NCBI GenBank assembly: GCA_023432885.1
Contig: JAEZEU010000015.1
Span: 1-14,630, forward strand
DNA: 14,630 bases
Source of the DNA: Pseudomonadota bacterium
GTDB lineage: Bacteria; Pseudomonadota; Alphaproteobacteria; Rhizobiales; Xanthobacteraceae
Reading direction: 5' to 3'
Under the pieces are notes generated by a model, which did not search any database, was not told the origin of the DNA, and saw only the letters and a program-made list of their open reading frames with translations. Of the stretch, positions 1 to 6,471 are shown in pieces (the stretch's first letter is position 1; every line of letters begins with the position of its first letter). The position numbers were made by a program, and so were the translations under genes.

Positions 1-408
1 TCCCCAGTTCGTCGGAAGCGGCAGCCGCTCCATGATCGCCTCGGCCGTCGAGATCAGGAACACGGGCCCCTTCTTCTTCGCGAGCCGCCGCAACACCGAG
101 CTCCGCCTGCCTGCGATCTCTCGGGAAGGCTCCAGTCCATCGAATGGCAAGGTGTTCAGCCTCGGAAACACCAGCACGTCGAGCGAACGGTCGAGCGAAC
201 GGAGTACGCTACCGACCCGTTCAGCCCTGTTCTCGTCTTTGGCAAGAAATGCGATGCCGTCGCCGCCAAACTTCCTCCAGTGTTCGAGGAGATGGACAGC
301 CAACATGCCGAGCGGCGACGAAGACGAGATTCGCAGCGAGCCCCCGCCCTTCTTGATCGCACCACCAGCGGCACGAGCCTTCTTGATACGCCCCACAGAC
401 CGATCCAA
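1..408 (-). CDS. Mfd-like (TRCF) helicase, N-terminal part, cut by window edge
   Basis: The minus strand is open from about position 564 to the left edge. From about 400 downward it encodes a protein resembling the UvrB-like N-terminal domain of transcription-repair coupling factor. Visible landmarks are a segment reading FPRLNTLPFDGLEPSREI, then a repeated-Arg segment (RRSSVLRRLAKKKGPVF) and LISTAEAIMERLP. These match in order the Mfd pattern FPAWDCLPYDR-SP, then RxxxLxxLA, then TTVNAxxQRVP. The degenerate sequence suggests the second, shorter Mfd-like paralog I recall from rhizobia rather than canonical mfd; this is inference. The start is uncertain: there is no in-frame ATG. TTG at 408 is used here; GTG at 501 is an alternative with a poorly spaced AGGA. 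The helicase motor domains would lie outside the window. A 5' truncation or degraded start is possible. Confidence 0.6.
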   Translation of the reverse strand, partial: MDRSVGRIKKARAAGGAIKKGGGSLRISSSSPLGMLAVHLLEHWRKFGGDGIAFLAKDENRAERVGSVLRSLDRSLDVLVFPRLNTLPFDGLEPSREIAGRRSSVLRRLAKKKGPVFLISTAEAIMERLPLPTNWG

Positions 409-904
409 TGTTTGGTTGCCAGCACCGATAACTGGTCTCAGCGTCCCAGGTCGGTTACATTTCCGATAGCCTCTTCTGACGCAACCGTGCAATGGCAACA
501 CAGTTCCTAGTTCGAACCCGGCAGCTCTCTCGGTTTTCGGTTGAGGTCCGACCAAGGGCAGCCATTAGCCAGACATTGCGATCTGCCTTCGCGGTTGCTT
601 GACAAAGCGATGCCTCTCGAAATGATCCTGGAAAGCAGATGATAAAGGGTGGACGCTCAACAACTTCGTGCATGTGGAGCGACCGGACTAAGCAACATGA
701 CGAGGATTCCAGGCGCAACTACCGCCCTGAGGACGCGCGCATCGCCTCGATTGCTAGGCGTTCTGCCAATAGGGTGATCTACGACCACATACCGAACAAC
801 ATGGTCAACCGCTCGCACCCTCCGCAATCGTCCGGTGCAAATCGTCTCTAGACTAGTCGTGTCAGATTTTTGAGACTGAATTGGGGACCCACAAGGAAGG
901 TGCG
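409..904. other. No convincing gene
   Basis: Several short ORFs exist here on both strands, but none shows a recognisable domain, consistent codon bias or a good ribosome binding site. The stretch lies between the Mfd-like gene start and the integrase relic and looks like decayed accessory DNA. It presumably contains the promoter of the Mfd-like gene, but I could not identify one. Confidence 0.5.
882..889 (+). repeat. TGGGGACC octamer upstream of integrase relic
   Basis: A single copy of TGGGGACC lies 15 bp before the start codon of the integrase relic. The same octamer, in the same orientation, occurs twice beside the tRNA-Ser gene (2643-2662). The shared octamer may be an integrase arm-type site; that role is inference. 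Confidence 0.35.
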
Positions 905-1044
905 ATGCGTCGGCTTACAGCGCGGATGGTAGCGACGGCAAGCCTGGCAAATACAGCGACGGCGGCAATCTTTACGGGACAGTGCCACCAGAGCGGCAGG
1001 CCAAATCACCGGAACGACGCAGCCGATCCAGATGCAGGAATTGA
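905..1044 (+). pseudogene. Tyrosine integrase N-terminal remnant, frameshifted
   Basis: ATG at 905 is preceded by AAGGAAGG and opens MRRLTARMVATA. At position 940 the similarity jumps frame and continues as KPGKYSDGGNLY, ending at TGA 1042-1044. Joined, this is the typical opening of DUF4102/P4-type tyrosine integrases (xLTAxxVxxAKPGKxxDGGxLYLxV). The two pieces share base 940, as expected from loss of one A in GCAAAG. After LYGTV the similarity fades, and no catalytic domain (R..HxxR..Y) is present downstream. This is therefore a short relic of a mobile element, probably tied to the tRNA-Ser(CGA) gene 1.7 kb away. It cannot make a working recombinase. Confidence 0.6.
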
Positions 1045-1192
1045 TCCGCGGGCGGTTCAAAACGTTGTTGCCCATCTGATTCGAAAGGTCGGCTAGCCTT
1101 ACCGTGTCAGTCCGCGGCGATGGTGCGGGAAACAAAACGATTTCGGGAAACTCGGCTCTCACCTCGTTCTTTGCGTATCAGCGGTAAAGTCT

Positions 1193-2437
1193 CTAAGGTT
1201 GATTGCTAACGTGGGCTGTCTGCTCGCAGGTGGATTTTCGCTCAATTGACCAAGCAACGCTAATCCGTTCGGCCACGTTGCGAGCGAGAACCCGATTGCC
1301 GATGCTGTCTGCGTCGTTATCGCGAACGAAGTGAATGACGTCGGCGTAGATTGTGCGATCGTCGCCTGCGAATGCGTCAATAAGGCTGAACACATTCAAC
1401 CCTTCGGCCTCCAGCGCGAGAAGGCTCTCGGCGATCCGTTGGTAATCGTCGGAATAGGAAAGGTCACCCACTACGTTCCGCTCTTGCGGGGTCAGCGGCT
1501 TGCTCAATGCAGGAACAGGCTGGATGAAAAAAGCGGTGCGTTTTGGAGCCATGATTGACGCCGTAGCGCGCACATATTTTTGGTATTGCCGCAGGTTGAA
1601 GCCGAACTTGCGATCTCCGCTCCAGTCGCTCGGTAAGGCAAAGTTTTCATGAAGGACGCTACTCTGGTCATTGGGCGTCGCGGCTTCGGCCAGATGCGAC
1701 TTGATCGCTGACACGAGCGCGTAGGCCATGAAGGAGTTTCGCAAGATCGCATTGCTAATCACCCCTTCGTGCAGCTTCTTGCCGAGCCAGACCGAAGCGA
1801 CGCGTTCATAGCTGTTGGACACGAAGGGATTGACCGTAACGAAGTTGCTGGACGGAAACTCGATGCGCGTGTGGCGCATTGCCCAGTGTTCGTTGTAGCC
1901 TTCGATCGAGATCAGTGCATCGAAAGCGTCACCATAGAGTAGGGCCATAATCGTCGCTATCGGCTGCTTCCATCCGCCATCTGCGCCGTTGTAGACGGCG
2001 AACGCGCTTCCGCTCGGCGGCACATAGCAGCGGTTCAGTTCATCTTCCAGGAAATTTGGTCCCTTTTTGAATGCGCCGGCAAACTGCGATGCAACGGACC
2101 CGCCGGTAATTAGAATGGAGTATTTGGACCGATCGCGCTCAAGCGGGTACTCGGGTCCCATCAAGCCCTTCTTATTCACGTTCATCGTCATCCCACAACC
2201 TGGGAGGGGTCGATGAATGTGTGCGAGGAAGGGATGCGGGTAGAGCGTATCCACGTAACTGCAACCGCCTCCCGCCGCTTGTTCAATAAAGGCGTTCGGC
2301 TGGTGGGCATACATAGCCGCAGCTGAAACCGGGCGTCCCATGAGCCACGAATAGTAGAGGAAACCGCCAGCCTCGGCCGCCGCGATAACCGTACAGGCGA
2401 TCAACACCCAGCCTACCAGACCAACGAGCTTGTGCAT
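1193..2437 (-). CDS. Membrane-anchored SGNH/GDSL-hydrolase-like protein
   Basis: This 414-residue protein starts with a hydrophobic segment at about residues 4-21, without a clear cleavage site, so it is probably a signal anchor with the rest in the periplasm. SGNH-type landmarks appear in order: TGGS at 111-114 (Ser114 as candidate nucleophile, GGS instead of GDS), GYNEHW at 180-185 (Gly180 and Asn182, block III) and DVIH at 366-369 (Asp366 and His369, block V). This architecture resembles AlgJ/AlgX-like and other polysaccharide acetyl-transfer or esterase proteins. The actual substrate is unknown, and no glycan operon is visible. Cysteines at 59, 81 and 137 could form a disulfide. The ATG at 2437 is preceded by a weak GGGG-containing site. 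It sits alone between an integrase relic and a tRNA gene, so it may be island cargo. Confidence 0.6.
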   Translation of the reverse strand: MHKLVGLVGWVLIACTVIAAAEAGGFLYYSWLMGRPVSAAAMYAHQPNAFIEQAAGGGCSYVDTLYPHPFLAHIHRPLPGCGMTMNVNKKGLMGPEYPLERDRSKYSILITGGSVASQFAGAFKKGPNFLEDELNRCYVPPSGSAFAVYNGADGGWKQPIATIMALLYGDAFDALISIEGYNEHWAMRHTRIEFPSSNFVTVNPFVSNSYERVASVWLGKKLHEGVISNAILRNSFMAYALVSAIKSHLAEAATPNDQSSVLHENFALPSDWSGDRKFGFNLRQYQKYVRATASIMAPKRTAFFIQPVPALSKPLTPQERNVVGDLSYSDDYQRIAESLLALEAEGLNVFSLIDAFAGDDRTIYADVIHFVRDNDADSIGNRVLARNVAERISVAWSIERKSTCEQTAHVSNQP

Positions 2438-2642
2438 TCGTTCTGCCCCATCCCAGCCACTACCTTTGCGTGTTATGCGCCAAGTTAATCAGGATCAAGC
2501 GTGAGAAGTGCCGCACCGCCGGGCCTAAGCTGCCGGACACAAGGTCCCCTCCCTGCAACTGGCCGAAGCGCCGGACGAACCCCTGCGACTGCCTAAAGGC
2601 TTCGGGCCAGATGACGGTCAATGATTGCGCCCGCGCGACAGA

Positions 2643-2662
2643 TGGGGACCGAACTGGGGACC
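2643..2662 (+). repeat. Tandem TGGGGACC pair next to tRNA-Ser
   Basis: Two copies of TGGGGACC (2643-2650 and 2655-2662) are spaced with a 12-bp period, about 50 bp beyond the 3' end of the tRNA-Ser gene. A third copy in the same orientation precedes the integrase relic at 882. The position is where an integrase-arm or recombination-control site of a tRNA-targeted island could lie; the role is inferred. Confidence 0.4.
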
Positions 2663-2710
2663 GGTCACCGAAAGTTCTGTTAATTCATAATTTGAGCAAT
2701 TGTGCAGGCA

Positions 2711-2800
2711 TGGCGGAGAGGGAGGGATTCGAACCCCCGATAGGCTTGCACCTATGCCGCATTTCGAGTGCGGTGCATTCAACCACTCTGCCACCTCTCC
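2711..2800 (-). tRNA. tRNA-Ser(CGA)
   Basis: The minus strand reads GGAGAGG at the 5' acceptor side and CCTCTCC-G-CCA at the 3' side, a 7-bp acceptor stem with encoded CCA. An anticodon arm CCGCA-CTCGAAA-TGCGG gives anticodon CGA, reading UCG serine codons. A long variable arm (class II tRNA, as expected for serine) precedes a T arm containing TTCGAAT. Total length is 90 nt. The 3' end faces the region with the integrase relic, the usual geometry for tRNA-targeted islands. No separate promoter was identified. Confidence 0.96.
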
Positions 2801-2926
2801 AGGCGCCAAACCGGGGCGATTCACCCCGTCGTGGTCGGGGCGTGTTCTAGGCGAGGACGGCGAGCCAGACAAGGCGCGGGCGGAATAAAATGCACGGCGG
2901 AGCGCCGGAAAACGGGAGCAAAAACG

Positions 2927-3790
2927 ATGGAGCATCTTCGCATAAGGGCCAATAACGCGGCGTTCCATGTGGTGCGGACGGGGCAAGGCCGCCCGCTGCT
3001 CCTGCTGCATGGCTGGCCGGAATTCTGGCTCAGTTGGGAGCCGGTGATGACCCGGCTCGCCTCCCGCTTCACGCTTTTTGCTCCCGACCTGCGCGGCTTC
3101 GGCGACAGCGACAAGCCGGATGGACCGTTCGGCCCGGACCAGCAGGCCAGCGACATGGTGGCGCTGATGGATGCGCTTGGGCTCGAGCAAGCGGGGATCG
3201 TCGGCCACGACGTCGGCGGCGCGCTGATGCAGCCGCTCGCGCGCCATGCGTCGGAGCGAGTCGCCGGACTGTTCTTCTTCGACTTCGTCTATCCCGGCAT
3301 CGGACCGCGAATGGCCGAGCCGGAACGGCTTAACAACATCTGGTACCAGTCCTTCCACCAGATGGAGATGGCCCCTAGCCTCGTGGGCGCTTCGCGCGAG
3401 AGTTGCCGAACCTATATCTCGCATTTCCTCAGAGCCTGGGCGTATCGCAAGGACGCGTTCGATGACGTGATCGACGCGTTCACCGACAACTTCCTCAAGG
3501 CTGGCAATCTCGCCGGCGGCTTCGCGCATTACCGCGCTGCGCATGCGGGAAGGGTGAAGATGATGAAGGGCGAAGCGCCAAGACTTCCGCCGATCGACGT
3601 ACCGACCTGCGTGCGCTGGGCCGAACACGATCCGCTGTTTCCCTATCAATGGACCGACCGGCTAGGGGAGACTTTCTCCGATCTCGACCTCGCGATGTTT
3701 TCCGGCGTCGGCCACTTCCCGCACCGGGAAGAACCGGACCGCGCGGCGAGCGAGATCGCCGGCTTCTTTGCGCGCATCGGCTGGAGCTGA
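2927..3790 (+). CDS. Alpha/beta hydrolase, epoxide hydrolase-like
   Basis: This 287-residue soluble alpha/beta hydrolase has the epoxide hydrolase/dehalogenase arrangement. It carries the oxyanion motif HGWPEFW at 28-34, DLRGFGDSDKP at 54-64, the nucleophile elbow GHDVGG at 93-98 with Asp95 as nucleophile, a candidate acid Asp235 in EHDPLFP, and the catalytic His263 in GVGHFPHREEP. An Asp rather than Ser nucleophile points to hydrolysis of epoxides or carbon-halogen bonds, as in fluoroacetate-dehalogenase relatives, through an ester intermediate; the substrate cannot be read. The reading frame stays open back to 2768, inside the tRNA, but ATG 2927 is chosen because GGGAG lies 8 bp before it and family similarity begins there. 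It is transcribed alone and converges with the ROK gene. Confidence 0.88.
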   Translation: MEHLRIRANNAAFHVVRTGQGRPLLLLHGWPEFWLSWEPVMTRLASRFTLFAPDLRGFGDSDKPDGPFGPDQQASDMVALMDALGLEQAGIVGHDVGGALMQPLARHASERVAGLFFFDFVYPGIGPRMAEPERLNNIWYQSFHQMEMAPSLVGASRESCRTYISHFLRAWAYRKDAFDDVIDAFTDNFLKAGNLAGGFAHYRAAHAGRVKMMKGEAPRLPPIDVPTCVRWAEHDPLFPYQWTDRLGETFSDLDLAMFSGVGHFPHREEPDRAASEIAGFFARIGWS

Positions 3791-3795
3791 AATGT

Positions 3796-3831
3796 GGGGC
3801 CGCCGGACGCGACAAAAAAACCGGCGGCCCC
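3796..3831. terminator. Perfect 11-bp hairpin between convergent genes
   Basis: GGGGCCGCCGG (3796-3806) and CCGGCGGCCCC (3821-3831) form an uninterrupted 11-bp stem. The 14-nt loop contains seven consecutive A. It begins 5 bp after the hydrolase stop codon. No T tract follows the stem, so it is not a textbook intrinsic terminator; it may stop transcription weakly or protect the mRNA 3' end. A second GC palindrome, CCCGCGCGCGGG, lies at 3963-3974, just after the ROK gene stop on the opposite side. Confidence 0.5.
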
Positions 3832-3978
3832 GTGCCGCTTCATTGAAATCCTGGCCGGGAAGTGCGGCTTCGCCGGCCAGCGAGAGCGACGAAGGGACCG
3901 TAGCGAGCAGCTGACATGCCGCGCAACGCGATCCCGTTCTTAACCTAACCGGTCAAGGTTACCCCGCGCGCGGGCCCT

Positions 3979-5112
3979 TCAGGCCTTAACCTCTTTGGCG
4001 TTTTTCGCTTTCTTCTCGTCCATTTCCTTCTTGTCGCCCTTCCTCGCATTCTTGCCGTTGCGGCGGTTGGTGAAGCGCGCATTGCCGAGGCCCGTTCCAA
4101 TGGTGAGCACGCCCCAGCGCTCGACATCCTGCATGAAAGGAACTTCCGCAAGCCCCTGCGCGACACCGTCATTGTGCATCACGACAGCGGTATCATGATC
4201 CCCGATCGAGGGAATCCCCTCGATCAAACTCGCTGGCAAGTTGAATTTGCTGCTCTCCCAGTTGCCTGGAAGATTCTGCGCGCCCTTCTCGATCGATCCG
4301 TCCTCGTTGATGACTCCAGGACAGGAGACACCAATGAAGGGGGCGAGTTTCAGTCCTTCGCCGTCCGCTTGCGCGATCAATCCCTTCAGCATCTTGACCA
4401 GCCGTTTTACCGCACCTTCGCGCGTCGGCTCTTCATCAGCATGACGCCACAGTTCCGACTTCCACACCTTCGCCTTCGAAAGGTCTTTCGCCTTCTTCCA
4501 ATTGGTTTCGACCACGCCGCAGCGGATATTGGTGCCGCCGATATCGACGGCCAGGATGCTGTCATGCGCCTCGAAGATCCATGAAGGTGCCAGATGCAGC
4601 GTGCCGATCAGGCCGGCATCGTCGGGGTGGAAGCGGATCGGCACCAGATCGACCTTAAAGTCTTCCGATCTCAGGATGATTTCGGTGCGCGCGATCGCCA
4701 GTTCACCCATCCGGCTTTCACGAAAGCCGCCGCCAACCACGATGCGCTCGGTCTTCGCCCAAGCCTTGGTCTTGAGGAAACGCCGGGTGACATAGGCAAG
4801 CTCCAGTGCGAAATCCTCGATCGCGCTATGCACGACGGCGGCAGCCTCGACGTCGTCGCCCACCAAGATGTCGTCCAGCATCTTTTTGCTGATCGTGTCG
4901 GAGGACTCCTCACCGAAGGGGTCCTCGCCGGTCTTGCGCAGCGGTTTGCGCCAGCCCTCGAGGATCTTGCGGAACGCGCCCTTGCTGGCACGGTCGCCCA
5001 AAAAGCCGTCCTCGTCCTTCAACTCGATATTGAAGCTGTCGACATCGACTGATGGCAATCGGCTGGCGCCGTGGCCGGCGATGCCGGTAGTGGTAATGAG
5101 ATCCTCAGTCAT
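3979..5112 (-). CDS. ROK-family (glucokinase-like) protein with permuted motif order
   Basis: This 377-residue protein carries the actin-like ATPase signatures of ROK sugar kinases and regulators in an unusual order. First comes the usual C-terminal part, VVGGGF at 125-130 and HPDDAGLIGT at 162-171. Then come the usual N-terminal phosphate-1 loop DIGGTN at 190-195, CPGVINEDG at 264-272, the candidate catalytic-base segment HND at 313-315 (Asp315), and the phosphate-2 loop TIGTGLG at 337-343. The CxCGxxGCxE zinc motif of canonical ROK proteins is absent. No DNA-binding helix-turn-helix is evident at the N-terminus, so an enzyme is more likely than a repressor, but sugar phosphorylation is unproven. 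The last 28 residues are a Lys/Arg/Glu-rich tail. ATG 5112 is preferred over the open frame reaching 5463, because that extension crosses the rplU promoter and looks non-coding. Confidence 0.8.
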   Translation of the reverse strand: MTEDLITTTGIAGHGASRLPSVDVDSFNIELKDEDGFLGDRASKGAFRKILEGWRKPLRKTGEDPFGEESSDTISKKMLDDILVGDDVEAAAVVHSAIEDFALELAYVTRRFLKTKAWAKTERIVVGGGFRESRMGELAIARTEIILRSEDFKVDLVPIRFHPDDAGLIGTLHLAPSWIFEAHDSILAVDIGGTNIRCGVVETNWKKAKDLSKAKVWKSELWRHADEEPTREGAVKRLVKMLKGLIAQADGEGLKLAPFIGVSCPGVINEDGSIEKGAQNLPGNWESSKFNLPASLIEGIPSIGDHDTAVVMHNDGVAQGLAEVPFMQDVERWGVLTIGTGLGNARFTNRRNGKNARKGDKKEMDEKKAKNAKEVKA

Positions 5113-5290
5113 ATCTGCCCTGGCCCTGCCGGAGATTTTGGAGACAACGGACGGGGAACCTGTTGGTTTCACGGCGTGAGCAGCGAAATGCGGAGTGACG
5201 AACAGGCCGCTTGATCCCGTTTGCGGCTCGATTCGTGCGCTCTTTTCGGCCAAACTCCTCATTTTTGGCGGCTTTTCCGGCGCGTTCGCC

Positions 5291-5318
5291 TTGACTCGGG
5301 TGCCTGACCCGCTATAAG
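5291..5318 (+). promoter_or_regulatory. Sigma70 promoter for rplU-rpmA
   Basis: TTGACT at 5291-5296 and TATAAG at 5313-5318 are separated by 16 bp, close to the housekeeping sigma70 consensus. Transcription would start near 5325, giving a leader of about 150 nt before rplU. It lies in the 365-bp gap between the divergent ROK gene and rplU. I see no other clear element in this gap except the leader hairpin at 5328-5350. Confidence 0.65.
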
Positions 5319-5327
5319 GCCGCCATC

Positions 5328-5350
5328 CGGCGCGGGGATTTCCTGCGCCG
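5328..5350 (+). promoter_or_regulatory. Hairpin at the start of the rplU leader
   Basis: CGGCGCGGG (5328-5336) can pair with CCTGCGCCG (5342-5350), giving nine pairs including one G-U, with a 5-nt loop. It sits within a few bases of the predicted transcription start of rplU. It may stabilise the mRNA or be a binding site for ribosomal-protein autoregulation. I know of no established alphaproteobacterial L21 leader motif that it matches. Confidence 0.35.
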
Positions 5351-5477
5351 CTTGTTTTTGCGCGCGGTTTGGCCCGAGGCCTTCCCCTCGCGCAGAACAC
5401 GAATCCGTAACCGACTGAACAAGAAGCCGGCCCGGGCGAATGCTTGAGGACGGGATCGAACACGAAGGAATCAAACG

Positions 5478-5888
5478 ATGTTCGCAGTCATCAAAACCGG
5501 CGGCCGGCAGTACCGTGTCGTTCCGAATGATGTACTCGAGATAGGCAAGATCGCCGGCGATGTCGGCACGATCGTACAGCTTGGCGAAGTCCTGGTGGTC
5601 GGCGGCGATGCGCCGGTGCTGGGCACGCCCACCGTAGCGGGCGCCTCGGTGGCCGCCGAAGTGCTGGACCACAAGCGTGGACCGAAGGTCATCGCCTTCA
5701 AGAAGCGCCGCCGCAAGAATTCGCGCCGCAAGCGCGGCTATCGCGACGAGATTACCGTGCTGCGCGTAACCGAGATCCTGACCGACAACGCCAAGCCGAC
5801 CATCGGCCCGCGTCCAAAGAAGGAAAAGGCCGCCAAGACCGCTGCCGAAGGCGATGCAGCGCCGAAGGCCGAGAGTGCTCCTGCCTAG
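5478..5888 (+). CDS. rplU: 50S ribosomal protein L21
   Basis: A component of the large ribosomal subunit that binds 23S rRNA. The N-terminus MFAVIKTGGRQYRV and the basic segment FKKRRRKNSRRKRGYRDE (about residues 74-91) are diagnostic of bL21. At 136 residues it is longer than the core of about 103, having an Ala/Lys/Glu-rich tail from about residue 110, common in rhizobial L21. AAGGAA at 5465-5470 lies 7 bp before the ATG. The frame stops at TAG 5886-5888, but the following 28 codons remain open to TGA 5973-5975 and are also Ala/Gln/Gly/Lys rich. The tail may therefore have been shortened recently by a nonsense change. It forms an operon with rpmA. Confidence 0.98.
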   Translation: MFAVIKTGGRQYRVVPNDVLEIGKIAGDVGTIVQLGEVLVVGGDAPVLGTPTVAGASVAAEVLDHKRGPKVIAFKKRRRKNSRRKRGYRDEITVLRVTEILTDNAKPTIGPRPKKEKAAKTAAEGDAAPKAESAPA

Positions 5889-6058
5889 AAGCCAGCAGTC
5901 CTGGGCAGCGGACAAGCCCGCCGCCAGGAAGGCTCCGGCCAACAGGCGGCGGCTGGCAAGAGCGAGAGCAAGTGATCGCTTCAATTTGAGGCGTGAGAAA
6001 AAGTGAAATGATTCCGTCAAGGAATTGATCTAAGAGATAGCTGAGTTGGAGACGGGCC

Positions 6059-6328
6059 ATGGCTCACAAAAAAGCAGGCGGTTCATCGCGAAACGGACGC
6101 GATTCCAAGGGCAAGCGCCTCGGGATCAAGGCGTTCGGCGGGGAGCATGTGATTCCCGGTAACATTATCGCGCGCCAGCGCGGCACGACCTGGCATCCCG
6201 GCCTTAATGTCGGCATGGGCACCGATCATACTCTCTTTGCCAAGGTTGAAGGCCGTGTCGAGTTCCGCGCCAAAGCCAACGGCCGCACTTTCGTGTCGGT
6301 ACTTCCGATGACCGAGGCGGCTGAATAG
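6059..6328 (+). CDS. rpmA: 50S ribosomal protein L27
   Basis: A small large-subunit protein whose N-terminal tail reaches toward the peptidyl-transferase centre. The start MAHKKAGGSSRNGRDSKGKR and the segment GNIIARQRGTTWHPG are diagnostic of bL27, and 89 residues is normal. The conserved AHKKAGGS directly after Met matches the proteobacterial type, which needs no N-terminal cleavage. GGAG at 6048-6051 is 7 bp before the ATG. It lies 170 bp after the rplU stop in the same operon and is followed by a strong intrinsic terminator. Confidence 0.98.
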   Translation: MAHKKAGGSSRNGRDSKGKRLGIKAFGGEHVIPGNIIARQRGTTWHPGLNVGMGTDHTLFAKVEGRVEFRAKANGRTFVSVLPMTEAAE

Positions 6329-6346
6329 ACGGTGGATCGAATTGAG

Positions 6347-6373
6347 TCCGCCGGGTCCTGACGAACCGGCGGA
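6347..6373 (+). other. 8-bp inverted repeat after rpmA
   Basis: TCCGCCGG (6347-6354) and CCGGCGGA (6366-6373) form a perfect stem with an 11-nt loop. It lies 18 bp after the rpmA stop and just before the main terminator. No T tract follows. It probably protects the mRNA 3' end or acts as an auxiliary termination structure. Confidence 0.45.
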
Positions 6374-6389
6374 GTCCAATCAAGGCTCC

Positions 6390-6429
6390 AGAAGGGGAGG
6401 CGGGAAACCGGCCTCCCCTTCTTTATTTT
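6390..6429 (+). terminator. Rho-independent terminator of rplU-rpmA
   Basis: AGAAGGGGAGGC (6390-6401) pairs perfectly with GCCTCCCCTTCT (6411-6422) across a 9-nt loop and is followed by TTATTTT. This is the classic stem plus T-rich tail, placed 61 bp after rpmA and before the GNAT gene, so the GNAT gene is likely transcribed separately. Confidence 0.9.
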
Positions 6430-6471
6430 CGATGTCGCATTTTTTTCGAATTGCGTGACAGGAGCCGAGTG

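Noticed and set aside
511..519. TTCGAACCC resembling a tRNA T-loop, possible attachment-site copy
   Set aside because: Only about 9 bp match; flanking bases do not match the tRNA-Ser 3' end, so it is probably coincidence.
848..1162. 104-codon minus-strand ORF over the integrase relic
   Set aside because: No domain or ribosome binding site is seen, and the plus-strand integrase similarity explains the sequence better.
2768..2926. Upstream start for the alpha/beta hydrolase
   Set aside because: It begins inside the tRNA gene; ATG 2927 has a proper ribosome binding site and matches where the fold begins.
2618..3649. 343-codon ORF on the minus strand across the tRNA and hydrolase gene
   Set aside because: It runs through the tRNA-Ser gene and antisense to a well-supported hydrolase; the translation is Arg-rich with no domain.
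5113..5463. N-terminal extension of the ROK gene up to 5463
   Set aside because: The extension crosses the rplU promoter and leader and is Pro/Arg/Gly-rich without similarity; ATG 5112 fits better.
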